Shown: one piece after another, positions 48,061 through 56,421 of the stretch
Numbering within the stretch: the first letter of the stretch is position 1
Layout of the letters: the number at the start of each line of letters is the position of its first letter
Source of the DNA: Lachnospiraceae bacterium JLR.KK008
Lineage (GTDB): Bacteria > Bacillota > Clostridia > Lachnospirales > Lachnospiraceae
Assembly (NCBI GenBank): GCA_037015955.1
Contig: CP143548.1
Coordinates: 489,501 to 553,500, forward strand
Direction: 5' to 3'
Length of the DNA stretch: 64,000 nt
The notes under the pieces: generated by a model
Told to the model about the DNA's origin: nothing
The model's database searches: none
What the model saw: only the letters and a program-made list of their open reading frames with translations
Translations under genes and position numbers: made by a program

Positions 48061-49064
48061 TTTGCTGGGGTAAAGATGCCCGTAAGTGCTGTTTACCATT
48101 TGCACAGTATCGCCAATGCGTTCCGCTATCAGATGAGGGGAGAATCCCATATTGATTAACAGCGATACATGGGAGTGCCGCATATCGTGGATGCGTATAA
48201 AGGGGATTTCAGCCTTTTCCGCTCCTCGTTTCATGTTTCTCTTATCAGGCTTTTGGTAAAGGTGAATACTCTGTCAGATGGCTTTATGCCGTATATTTTA
48301 TGGGTATAGTCCTCTATTTCCTGCATGATGGCTTCCGGCATGGTAATGGTGCGTATGCCGTTGTCTGTTTTGGGTGGCGTCACAATATCACCACCTGCCT
48401 TGTGTTGTAGAGATTTGGTAATATGTATGGTATTTTCCTTAAAGTCAAGGTCGGCCAGTGTAAGGGCAAGGAGTTCACCGAAACGCATACCGGAATAGAA
48501 AAGAAGCTGCAAGGCCGTGTGTGCGCTGATATCCGTTATATACTGGATAAACTGGTTGTACTGTTCAATCGTCCAAAAGTTCATTGACCGGGTGCGTTTG
48601 CCCATGTGTCCGGCTCTGTCACATGGATTTGAGGGCAGATTGTAATATGTGACGGCATAGTTTAGGATGGTAGTCACCATATTTTGGATGCGGTCAAGGT
48701 ATGCGTCTGAATATCCTTTGTCTATCTGTTCATTTTGCCATGCCCGGATGTCTGTTGGTTTGATGGCATTTACTGGCTTACCCTTAAAGTAAGGCAGTAT
48801 GCGGTTCTTGAATACGTTCTTCTTACCGTCTATGCTGTTCTGCCTTAGCCTATGGCTCATATCCTCGATATAGAGGTCATAGAGAGATTGGAATGTCATA
48901 TCAGGAGTGCCCTGCAGGCGTTCAAGAAATGCCCTTTCCCACTCTTTAGCTTCCCTTTGCAGCTTAAAACCGCGCTTCTTTTTCTGCTTCTTTGTCCCTG
49001 TGCAATCGGTGTAATAGAATTTACAGAACCATATTTTGGTTGATTCGTCATAATATGCCGGCAT
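48061..49064 (-). pseudogene. Frameshifted, C-truncated tyrosine integrase
   Basis: Tn916-type integrase in two frames. Residues 1-277 (48231-49064) give the AP2-like N-domain, core-binding domain and Arg motif SGMRFGEL, then a stop after FTFTKSLIRET. The frame changes at 48231-48234 (a one-base indel) and continues as KAEIPFIRIHDMRHSHVSLL with His-x-x-Arg and the Tyr motif NSTYGHLYPSK. After YPSK similarity ends at the junction near 48061 and an unrelated tail runs to 47890. It is inactive unless frameshifting occurs. It is related to, but clearly different from, the integrase at 16532. Confidence 0.85.
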
Positions 49065-49209
49065 AAAAAATCAGTCCTTTCTTGAAAAATAGGTGCATTT
49101 AACAAAGGACTGTGATATACTGAATTTGGTTGAGAGATATATCATAATCCTTATGGTATCTATCTGAAATGCTCTGGTATTGGCGTACCGGGGCATTTTC
49201 AAATTATGG
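49065..49209. other. Integrase upstream region
   Basis: AT-rich leader of the integrase remnant; contains a short ATACC/GGTAT-type inverted repeat near 49150-49195 but nothing further I can name. Confidence 0.4.
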
Positions 49210-49347
49210 TTGAAAAAACTGTATATGTGGCATATAATATGTTTAACAGGACAGCCGGAAGATAGATTGAGCCTATCCGTCCCGGCGAATTAGAACGCTA
49301 AGTAAGCCGCCTATTCTTTACCAGAGAGCAGGGCGGCTTACTTATTT
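49210..49347 (+). ncRNA. Candidate antitoxin RNA with its promoter
   Basis: Promoter TTGAAA 49210-49215 and TATAAT 49233-49238, 17-base spacer. The transcript would start near 49245 and end at the hairpin AAGTAAGCCGCC...GGGCGGCTTACTTATTTTT (49293-49347), about 100 nt. Its 3' end overlaps the 3' end of the toxin frame on the opposite strand, the arrangement of TxpA/RatA-type modules. Not proven by expression. Confidence 0.6.
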
Positions 49348-49418
49348 TTCAGATTCAGAATTGCAACAATCAAAAGTCCGATTGTCAGTAAAACCATAAA
49401 TTCCTCATATGTACTCAT
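49338..49418 (-). CDS. Type I toxin-like (putative holin-like) peptide
   Basis: 26-aa peptide beginning MSTYEEFMVLLTIGLLIV: short polar start, one hydrophobic helix, Lys/Asn tail. It matches the small holin-like toxins (TxpA/BsrG group) widespread in Firmicutes. AAAGGAGTG precedes the start. A minus-strand TATAAT-like box at 49489-49494 could be its promoter. The convergent RNA above would act as antitoxin. Such modules stabilise mobile elements. Confidence 0.7.
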   Translation of the reverse strand: MSTYEEFMVLLTIGLLIVAILNLKNK

Positions 49419-49571
49419 AAGCACCACTCCTTTCCGCAGAACTCGGAACGGAATGGCCGCACGCCCTCCCGGCTGCCCGGTTAAGCATATTATATTGTCA
49501 TGGTGCAGTAGTTCCCTGATTAGAAATCGGAGTAAACAGGTTGCATTTGAAATGTAAACGCAAGACTGTAT

Positions 49572-49950
49572 TGACCTATACGGGATCAAATTTGACCCGG
49601 AGGGGATCCGATCAGAACCCACCCGGCAATTATGGGGTTGGGCATCCCTTGATTTGCAGTATGCCCTGTGGCTCTCCTGGCCGCCCATATACGGGCGAAA
49701 TGGCTGTTTGTGGTATTCGCATCAATGAATGTATAAAATGCCTGTTTGGGGCGAATAGAGCTGAAAATTAAGCTGTATTGTTTTTCGCCATTGTGGCGAA
49801 TACTGCCAACGGCAATCATTTGTCTGTGGTTAGACCCATTTGGGCTTTACTGGGTATCTCTATTTTGGAGACGCCCCGGTTTAGGGCACCCTGCCCCATA
49901 ATTACCGGCACCCCTGCGCCGAATTTGATGCACCCCTGCCGCTGATTTGA
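49572..49950. repeat. Inverted-repeat pair, probable IS-end remnant
   Basis: ccggcaattatgggg (49621-49635) and ccccataattaccgg (49895-49909) form a 14/15 inverted repeat. Outside each arm are ATCAAATT-type motifs with GGGG blocks (49573-49600; complement of 49912-49950 in tandem). The layout is like the repeated ends of IS21-related elements, with the transposase gone and ~260 bp of non-coding DNA left. No gene is seen between. Confidence 0.45.
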
Positions 49951-50094
49951 CGCGCCAGTTTTGGATTGTCCATTTTTCGGACAGAACCGAAGCCAAAAGT
50001 GGCTTGGCTAGTCTTGGGGTGGTTCGTCTGTTTTGGTGTATCGGGGGATTTCGGTTAGTTCATCCACCCTCTTTACAGCTTCTCTTTTACCATC

Positions 50095-50190
50095 ATCATC
50101 GAGTAATACTATAAACACTGACAAAATAAGGATACCCCTTTGAGAGATCAGAGGGGTATTTTTTGCGTTGTGATAACAATTTGATAACAA
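50095..50190 (+). repeat. Third tuf-end-like site, terminator and 11-bp repeats
   Basis: atcatcgagtaat (50095-50107) equals the last bases of tuf at 14948-14960 plus one. A terminator ATACCCC...GGGGTATTTTTT (50132-50166) and tgataacaatttgataacaa (50171-50190; GATAACAA repeated with an 11-base period) follow. The order tuf end, terminator, 11-bp repeats is the same as at 14940-15062 and 41790-41879. The match is short, so this is suggestive only. Confidence 0.45.
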
Positions 50191-50319
50191 AAATTTTTGA
50201 GAAAATTTTCCGACCATACAAGAGACGGGAAAGATATGTCTTGTAAAGACTGTGGTTTGCTCTTATAATGGCTGTGTTGTCACACCCTAGACTGGCAACA
50301 GGAAGGGGGGGGTGTCAGC

Positions 50320-50418
50320 TTGGCTAATATATTTATATCTTTCTTGGTTTCCGTTGTGGCAAGCGTAGTCGGCTACTATGTTTGCAAATGGCTGGACGGA
50401 AACGACAGTGGCAACTAG
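50320..50418 (+). CDS. Small membrane peptide, possible type I toxin
   Basis: 32-aa peptide from TTG 50320 (preceded by GGAAGGGG): MANIFISFLVSVVASVVGYY, then CKWLDGNDSGN. One membrane helix followed by a CKWLD motif seen in many short Firmicutes phage/plasmid peptides. A terminator begins 9 bases after the stop, and a minus-strand promoter lies just beyond it, so an antisense RNA would run toward this gene. Confidence 0.6.
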   Translation: MANIFISFLVSVVASVVGYYVCKWLDGNDSGN

Positions 50419-50424
50419 CCTAAA

Positions 50425-50529
50425 AGAAAACCCCGGAGTGGCTGCTCCGGGGTTTTCGCTTTGTGTCAGCTTGACACTTATATCCTTCTTAGCTGTCGCT
50501 ATTATAACATATGCGCGAAGCTATTTCAA
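50425..50529 (-). ncRNA. Candidate antisense RNA to the 32-aa peptide gene
   Basis: On the minus strand TTGAAA (50524-50529) and TATAAT (50501-50506) with a 17-base spacer would start an RNA near 50494. It meets the symmetric hairpin AACCCCGGAG...CTCCGGGGTT (50427-50456), which has T-rich flanks on both strands and so can end transcripts from both sides. Predicted size about 70 nt, overlapping the 3' end of the peptide mRNA. Confidence 0.5.
50427..50456. terminator. Bidirectional terminator
   Basis: AAAACCCCGGAG...CTCCGGGGTTTT, A-rich on one side and T-rich on the other, after the 32-aa peptide gene. Confidence 0.85.
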
Positions 50530-50715
50530 GTATCTCCGGATTTTCTGCGTTTATGCTTCAGTTTCCGGTATTTTTCCAGGTCTTTGTCAAAGGGATTGTC
50601 AAATTGCTTGCAGGCAGGCGTTTTTGCAAGCAGGGCAGTTTATCGTCGGCAAAACTTCTGCTTGTCTCTATGGTTTCTGAAATTTATTACAGTTTTTGTC
50701 TGTCATGTTGTAACT

Positions 50716-51574
50716 TCATACTTTTCTGATCGGCAGCCAAACTTCATATTGTATATTATTTGGGTCGGGATTAAGATAGACCTCAATATCCGGTGCGTTA
50801 TCAAATTCAAATCCGGACGTTGGAAGCCATTCTGTTATAATGCGTTGTTCTAATTCCTGAATTGAGATACCGGTACCAGCTCCGCTAAAAACAGCCCATG
50901 TGCAGGCAGGGACAATATATTCGTCTAAGGAACGATCGATGTCAATGGATGAGGAATCAGCGATATAATATCGCCATTCCTCGTTATCATTGCAAACACT
51001 TACTCCTAAGACGCCCCAGGCTCATTATTCATAAGCAGTGTAATTTTTTCAAATGTTCCTTTGTCCACTGAGGGTATCGATGCTTTTCGCCACATTTGTG
51101 GTACGGCTGTGAAATTTTTTTTATCTCCTTATCCAGTGGATGAGATAACCCCACAATGCGAAAGGCCGCCTTTTTCTCAATTCGATAACTCAGCTCCTCG
51201 ACTCCCTTTACGGTTATTTTGAGGCTGACAGGGGGATAAGACTTCATGGGCGTTCCACCTTTTTGTGCTATTGACGGTGCTATGCCATGCACACTTTGAA
51301 ATGCCCTGTTAAATGCAGTCGGAGAGGCATAACCATATTTCATACTAATATCAATGATTTTTTCTTTCCCACTCTGCAAAACAAGAGCGGCTGAAGACAT
51401 CCGTCTGCGACGGATATATTCTGAAAGTGGAATGTCTGCCATATATGCAAACATTCTTTGAGAGTGGTAGGTGGAGCAACATGCTGTGTGTGCAAGCTCA
51501 TCATAGCTGATTTCTTCTGTAAGATGCCCCTAAATATAAGAAATTGCTTTATTTAGTTTTTCTATCCATTCCAT
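50716..51574 (-). pseudogene. AraC-family regulator with GyrI-like domain, broken
   Basis: The start at 51574 (AGGAGGG upstream) gives MEWIEKLNKAISYI, then an in-frame TAG at codon 15 (51532-51530). Downstream the frame continues with an AraC DNA-binding domain (SEYIRRRRMSSAALVL...GYASPTAFNRAFQSVHGIAP) and the beginning of an effector-binding domain. It stops at 51029, and the rest (VLGVSVCNDNEEWRYYI ... EVWLPIRKV, to 50716) is in another frame. At least one nonsense change and one indel make it inactive. A truncated AraC/GyrI protein could still be made from 51454. Confidence 0.8.
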
Positions 51575-51704
51575 TTCTTTCCCTCCTGTTCAATGATAAT
51601 TATACTTTTATGAGCTGCTACTGCCTCTCTTTTCATACACAAAAAAGAGAGCATCAGAAGTTTATGTTCGCTTTTTTGGCCTGACTGCATAAATCACAAA
51701 CTTT

Positions 51705-52041
51705 TCATATGTATAATTTACCTTCTTTGATAAAGTGTGTACCACATTGCTGAAATTCAAAATGTGCATTATGAGCAATACATTGTTGCCGTATTTTCAA
51801 TATCCAGTCATAGTTAAGTGGTCTTGCATTTTTATCTGTCTCCCCGCCGAAAACAATTAATTCTATATCATGTAAATATGCGGAGAGGTTGATATTTTCA
51901 ATCAACGGTTGACATATGATATTCTTGTCAATCCAAAAATCTTTCAAACCGCTTCGTCAGAAAAAGAAAATGTAAGTCGGAGCGCTCCCGCATTATTTTC
52001 CAATATTCCGCCCGTCGCTGATCAGCGTCCTCTATTTATTT
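51705..52041 (-). pseudogene. DUF5131-family protein remnant
   Basis: Two fragments in different frames: EDADQRRAEYWKIMRERSDL with HFLFLTKRFERF (52041 to about 51950), and NIICQPLIENINLSAYL ... IVFGGETDKNARPLNYDW ... QQCGTHFIKEG (to 51705). Together they match the C-terminal part of DUF5131 (phage gp37-like) proteins. The N-terminus with its Cys cluster is missing. Dead gene. Confidence 0.65.
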
Positions 52042-52429
52042 CTGGTTGCTATCTTTTACAGCCGGTAAGAAATGATCCGGTTGGCTGATTTAGCTGTATC
52101 ATGATGGAGCAAATGGTATATCGTCAGCCAGGGGTGATGAGGTAAGGGCATGTGAAAAGTTTGTCCTGGTATTGCTGATGACAACACAGAATAACAGGCA
52201 TAGAGCAGCCTGGAGTGTTGAAATATTCAAACGGTTGAGAAAGGGAGACTGCAGGGAAATGGGTGATACTTTCTGTAATTCTCAGAGAGCGTGACAGTAT
52301 ATATGACGCAAAAATGCACATAGAATGAGATCAAATATTGTTAAGGTTTTCACGCTTAACCTTTGCTATTTATTAGCGTTCATTTTATGATTATTATAGC
52401 AGTTATGACATGGTTGGGAGGGGAATCAG
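52042..52429. other. Non-coding stretch, probable end of the mobile remnants
   Basis: No supported gene on either strand. A GGTTAAGC/GCTTAACC-type inverted repeat lies near 52340-52365. Base composition changes from mixed remnants to that of the following chromosomal genes. Confidence 0.5.
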
Positions 52430-53224
52430 ATGACGGAAAAAAGGAAGTTGGTAACTCCGGACGATATTGAAACTGCCTTGAAGGAGATTGGAGTCCGGAA
52501 AGGGCAGGCGATTATAGTGCACACATCGATGAGCAGTCTGGGGTATGTGTGTGGCGGCGCACAGTCAGTGATTGAAGCATTGGTTGAGTGTGTTGGCGAG
52601 GAAGGTACGATTATGATGCCGACACAGTCATGGAAGAATTTAGATCCGTCTGCAGGCGTCTACTGGCAGGAACCAGAGGAATGGTGGCCTGTGATACGGG
52701 AATACATTCCTGCTTATGACAAAAGGATTACACCGACAAATACAATGGGCGCCGTATCAGAAATGTTCCGGCAGTGGCCGGGGACGCTTAGAAGTGACCA
52801 TCCGGCAAGGTCAGTAGCAGCGTGGGGACGTTATGCACAGTATCTGACAGAAAATCATGACCTGTGCGATATTTTTGGAGACGGATCACCGATTGGCAGG
52901 CTATACGAACTTGATGGAGATGTTTTACTGATTGGAGTAGGTTATGACAAGAACACTTCCCTCCATTTGGCTGATGTCAGGGCTGAATATCCGGGTAAAC
53001 ATATGACCAGGGAGAGCAGTGCCATACAGCTTGACGGTCAGCGGGTATGGAAATCCTATGAGACATTAGCTGTAGATGGAGAAGATTTTTCAGTAATTGG
53101 AGAGGCCTTCGAGCAGACCGGAAAGGTGCGTCATGTATTTCTGGGAAATGGGATTCTTTCCATGATGAGCCAAAGAGCGCTGGTGGATTTTGCTGTGGAA
53201 TGGATAAGGGAAAACCGAAAATGA
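52430..53224 (+). CDS. AAC(3)-family aminoglycoside N-acetyltransferase-like
   Basis: 264-aa member of the antibiotic NAT/AAC(3) family. The N-terminal IIVHTSMSSLGYVCGGAQSVIEAL, the GTIMMPTQSW block, DHPARSVAAWG and the acetyl-CoA-site region LLIGVGYDKNTSLHLAD are all family features, including the His/Asp residues of the active site. GGGAGGGGAATCAG precedes ATG. Many chromosomal members (YokD type) do not confer strong resistance, so the substrate must be tested. Confidence 0.88.
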   Translation: MTEKRKLVTPDDIETALKEIGVRKGQAIIVHTSMSSLGYVCGGAQSVIEALVECVGEEGTIMMPTQSWKNLDPSAGVYWQEPEEWWPVIREYIPAYDKRITPTNTMGAVSEMFRQWPGTLRSDHPARSVAAWGRYAQYLTENHDLCDIFGDGSPIGRLYELDGDVLLIGVGYDKNTSLHLADVRAEYPGKHMTRESSAIQLDGQRVWKSYETLAVDGEDFSVIGEAFEQTGKVRHVFLGNGILSMMSQRALVDFAVEWIRENRK

Positions 53225-53347
53225 TGGAAAACATATTTACAGCCCGGAATAAGAGCTATACAATGGAAGCTGGAATAAAAACGTAACGGATGGAAATCCG
53301 GCGCCGGAGGCGGGGCCTCATATGCCGGAGAATTGGGAGAAATACCT

Positions 53348-55516
53348 ATGAGCGAACCAAAGAGGACAGGATTGTCACAATTATTGCGGGAGAGTCAGGG
53401 CAGTCAGTTTGTGATTCCTGTTTACCAGAGAAACTATACGTGGAATACGGATAAGGAAGTAAAGCAGTATCTCCGTGATCTGGAGGGCGTGCTGAATGGC
53501 GACTATAAAAATCATTTTATGGGGATTATCATCTATCTGGAGAAGGCGCTCGATTTCAGCTCCAGAGAATTGTCAGTCATAGATGGACAGCAGCGGTTGA
53601 CAACAACGTTTCTGATACTGTATGCCGTCAGGGAGCTACTTGTAGAGCAGAGTGCACAGGATCAGATCAGTCAGCTTGACGGACAGTATCTGACGAATCC
53701 GTATCACGGGGATAAAATCAAATATAAACTAAAGCCGCTTGTCTCTGATGATGATGCCTACCGATGTATCGTAGAAGGCAGGATGGAGGATATTCCCGGA
53801 CAGAACTCAAACATATTGAAAAATTATAATTATATTCGCAGTTATATGAAAGAATGGGTCTTTCGTGGGTATTGTGCCAATGACATATTGATGGCGCTGG
53901 ACAAACTGTATCTGGTCTGTGTGCCGATCACGGAGGAAGACAACGCGCAGAAGATTTTTGAAAGCATCAATGCGACAGGGGTGAAACTGACGGCAGCGGA
54001 TCTGATCCGCAATTACCTGCTGATGGATCTGCAAAGTGAAATTCAGGAAGATTATTATATCAGATATTGGAAGAAACTCGAAGATTTTGTCTCTGCCGAT
54101 TCGAAAACGCTGGAGATGTTTTTCCGAATGTTTCTTGCGATTAAAACTTATGTTCTGATTCCTAAAAATACTGTTTATCGTGGATTTATCGAGTGGGTGG
54201 CTCAGCAGAAAATAGGGGTTAAAGACCTGTTTGAGCAGTTGCTTGAATATGCCAGAATATTTCGCCTGCTTATGTATGCGGAAACAAATACGCTGGACAG
54301 AGAGCTGAAAACGGCTGTCACAGACTTCCGAAAGATTCGCTCGGATGTGCCGATGGCGGTCATTATGGAGTTTTATCGGCTTCACAGACAGGGAGACATT
54401 GATGCGGCTACGCTTGCGTCGGTAATCTCGGCGGTCAACACCTATATGCTCCGGAGAAGTATCTGTGATCTGAATTCGCAGAATATTTCCAAACTGTTTC
54501 CGGTCGTTTTGAAAAAAGTATTGGAAAAGTGTGACGGCGATTACCGCGCACTTCTGAAGGAATTGAATCAGGAGATGGTCGGAAATAACGTCAATACGAG
54601 CGGCAGCTATATGCCGACGGATAAACAGATGATGGAGATGCTTATGAGCGCTAATGTTTATAAGCGGCCCGCACTTCGTACTTTGTTAGAGCGGCTGGAG
54701 CTGGATCACAACCCTGCGCCGGTAGATTTGTCTGCGCTGAGTGTGGAACATCTGATGCCCCAGACGCCTACGGAAGAATGGCTGGAGGAACTGGACACGG
54801 ACAGGGAGACATACTTTGACAATCTCCATCGGCTTGGCAATCTGACTTTGGCAGCCAGATCTGACAACAGTAAAATGGGCAATCTCAAATGGAGCTATAA
54901 AAATGAAATATTGAAGGGCACAGGGCATCTGACGTTGAATGCGGCGCTTCTGTCGGTCGCAAAATGGGATCTTGGAGAAATCGAAAAGAGAACGGTATCC
55001 CTGATTGAAAAAATCTGCGAGGTCTATCCTTATCCGGATATTGTGATCGCCGCGGGCGAGGAAACAGGCGTAGTAGATGAAAAGACGGCTCTTGGCTCCT
55101 GCCTGAAATTTGCGGTAAAAGAACCGGCGGTACAGTGTGTGAAAAGGAACCGCGTTTATAAGACAGAAGACAATCGCAGTGGTTATATAATGATCACATC
55201 CAAAATGTATCCGCAGGGAGACCGGGAGAAGTACTGGCTGGGGTACAGGGACAGACGGTTCGAAGACATCGCGGCATGTGCGGAACAATATGTGATACTT
55301 GGATGCAGGAATAAGACGACGACGGTTGTGAGATTTCCCCGAACGTTTCTTGCCTCTCACCTGGCGCATTTTAACACTTCGCTGTATGACGACGGGGAGA
55401 TTTCACATTATCATATCGTGTTGCTGAAAGATGCGGATGGCAGGATGACGATGCTTCTCTCAAAACCGGAGCTGAAAGAGGTTGACATCTCAGAATACGT
55501 TGTGGGAGAAGAATAA
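53348..55516 (+). CDS. GmrSD-type (DUF262/DUF1524) type IV restriction enzyme
   Basis: 722-aa fusion. The N-terminal GmrS-like DUF262 domain shows VIPVYQRNYTWN and the ParB/Srx nucleotide motif DGQQRLTTTF. The C-terminal GmrD-like DUF1524 domain has an HNH-type site (SVEHLMPQT ... NLHRLGNLTLAARSDNSKMGN) followed by ~170 residues of an extra domain. Relatives cut phage DNA with modified (e.g. glucosylated hydroxymethyl) cytosines. ATG 53348 is taken because GGGAGA precedes it at the right distance. Fusion in one protein is common (BrxU type). Confidence 0.88.
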   Translation: MSEPKRTGLSQLLRESQGSQFVIPVYQRNYTWNTDKEVKQYLRDLEGVLNGDYKNHFMGIIIYLEKALDFSSRELSVIDGQQRLTTTFLILYAVRELLVEQSAQDQISQLDGQYLTNPYHGDKIKYKLKPLVSDDDAYRCIVEGRMEDIPGQNSNILKNYNYIRSYMKEWVFRGYCANDILMALDKLYLVCVPITEEDNAQKIFESINATGVKLTAADLIRNYLLMDLQSEIQEDYYIRYWKKLEDFVSADSKTLEMFFRMFLAIKTYVLIPKNTVYRGFIEWVAQQKIGVKDLFEQLLEYARIFRLLMYAETNTLDRELKTAVTDFRKIRSDVPMAVIMEFYRLHRQGDIDAATLASVISAVNTYMLRRSICDLNSQNISKLFPVVLKKVLEKCDGDYRALLKELNQEMVGNNVNTSGSYMPTDKQMMEMLMSANVYKRPALRTLLERLELDHNPAPVDLSALSVEHLMPQTPTEEWLEELDTDRETYFDNLHRLGNLTLAARSDNSKMGNLKWSYKNEILKGTGHLTLNAALLSVAKWDLGEIEKRTVSLIEKICEVYPYPDIVIAAGEETGVVDEKTALGSCLKFAVKEPAVQCVKRNRVYKTEDNRSGYIMITSKMYPQGDREKYWLGYRDRRFEDIAACAEQYVILGCRNKTTTVVRFPRTFLASHLAHFNTSLYDDGEISHYHIVLLKDADGRMTMLLSKPELKEVDISEYVVGEE

Positions 55517-55606
55517 AAATTTATTTTTAATTTATGAAAGGATTTTCTCTTACCGGGCGTGTTATTGATAGAATGCAAAATCAATCGCAAAAACGGAGGT
55601 AAGAAT

Positions 55607-55873
55607 ATGAAAAAAATAATGACAAAAGCAGTGGCGACGATGGCAGTTGTGCTGACGATGGCAGGCTGCATGTCCAATGTGGCATTTGCAAGGCATGGGC
55701 ATCATTCCGGCGCGTACACATCAGGGGCGGCTGTGCAGAATGCTTCCTGCTATGAGAGTGGTTATTGTCTGGAAAATGGATACTGTGATGTCGATGGGGT
55801 ATGCCAGAACGGAGGCATCTGCGACGGAACGGGCTACCATTACAGGGAAGGCCACACAGGTTATCACCATTAA
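55607..55873 (+). CDS. Secreted protein with Cys/Gly hexapeptide repeats
   Basis: 88-aa protein with an N-terminal signal sequence (MKKIMTKAVATMAVVLTMAG; either a lipobox at MAGC or cleavage after AFA). After a His-rich stretch (RHGHHSG) come five consecutive units of C-x-x-x-G-aromatic/aliphatic with exact 6-residue period (CYESGY, CLENGY, CDVDGV, CQNGGI, CDGTGY), then HYREGH. GGAGGT precedes the start; a terminator ends the gene. No family recognised. It lies just upstream of an ECF sigma operon. Confidence 0.75.
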   Translation: MKKIMTKAVATMAVVLTMAGCMSNVAFARHGHHSGAYTSGAAVQNASCYESGYCLENGYCDVDGVCQNGGICDGTGYHYREGHTGYHH

Positions 55874-55884
55874 AGGACAGGAAG

Positions 55885-55913
55885 GGCTCCGCTGATGATA
55901 GCGGAGCCTTTTT
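55885..55913 (+). terminator. Terminator after the Cys-repeat gene
   Basis: GGCTCCGCtgatgatAGCGGAGCCTTTTT hairpin. Confidence 0.9.
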
Positions 55914-55941
55914 GGATTTCCGGGAAGAAAGGAGGAAAACC

Positions 55942-56421
55942 TTGAAGAGCGCAGAGGATATAAACCGTGTGATGGAGACTTATGCGGATATGGTGCGAAG
56001 GATATGCCTTGTACACTTGAAAAGCAGACATGATACGGAGGACGTATTTCAAAATGTATATCTGAAATACCTGTTGTATGAAGGTTCCTTTGAGAGCAGT
56101 GAGCATGAGAAAGCATGGTTTGCACGGGTAACGATCAATGCCTGTACCGATTGGCTGCGGTATCTCTCGCGCAGGAAATGGGTGCCTCTTGAAGTATTGA
56201 CGGAAGAAAAGGGGACGCTGGATGATACCTCCATGGAAACGCTGGAGGTTGTCCTCCAGCTTCCTGAAAAATATCGCAATGTGATCTATCTTTATTATTA
56301 TGAGGGATATTCGGCAGTGGAGATTGCCGGGATATTGGGAAGAAAAGAGAATACCATCTATACCTGGCTTTCCAGAGCGAAAGAAATACTGCGCGAGAAA
56401 TTAGGAGGTGAATGGTCATGA
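55942..56421 (+). CDS. ECF-type RNA polymerase sigma factor
   Basis: 159-aa sigma-70-family factor from TTG 55942 (GGAGGAAAAC upstream). Region 2 (ETYADMVRRICLVHLKSRHDTEDVFQNVYLKYL) and region 4 (LQLPEKYRNVIYLYYYEGYSAVEIAGILGRKENTIYTWLSRAKEIL) are clear; region 3 is absent. It overlaps the anti-sigma gene by four bases (ATGA), the usual cognate-pair arrangement. Confidence 0.93.
   Translation: MKSAEDINRVMETYADMVRRICLVHLKSRHDTEDVFQNVYLKYLLYEGSFESSEHEKAWFARVTINACTDWLRYLSRRKWVPLEVLTEEKGTLDDTSMETLEVVLQLPEKYRNVIYLYYYEGYSAVEIAGILGRKENTIYTWLSRAKEILREKLGGEWS

Larger units (their letters stand above)
41764..50107. mobile_element. Remnant of a second (degraded) integrative element
   Basis: Between the displaced tuf end (41801) and a third tuf-end-like 13-mer (50095-50107) lie an IS21 element, a relaxase C-terminus, an XRE regulator, a TetR cluster, an oriT-like region, a frameshifted integrase and a type I toxin module. 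This is the gene set of a mobilizable element in decay. Boundaries are inferred from the tuf-like ends only. Confidence 0.4.

Noticed and set aside
50471-50507. Plus-strand TTGACA...TATAAC after the 32-aa peptide gene as a promoter
   Set aside because: The spacer is 25 bases, too long for a normal promoter; the minus-strand pair TTGAAA-17-TATAAT fits better.
50378-50853. Overlapping plus-strand frames of 72-130 aa after the 32-aa peptide gene
   Set aside because: They cross the bidirectional terminator or lie opposite the AraC pseudogene; no ribosome sites.
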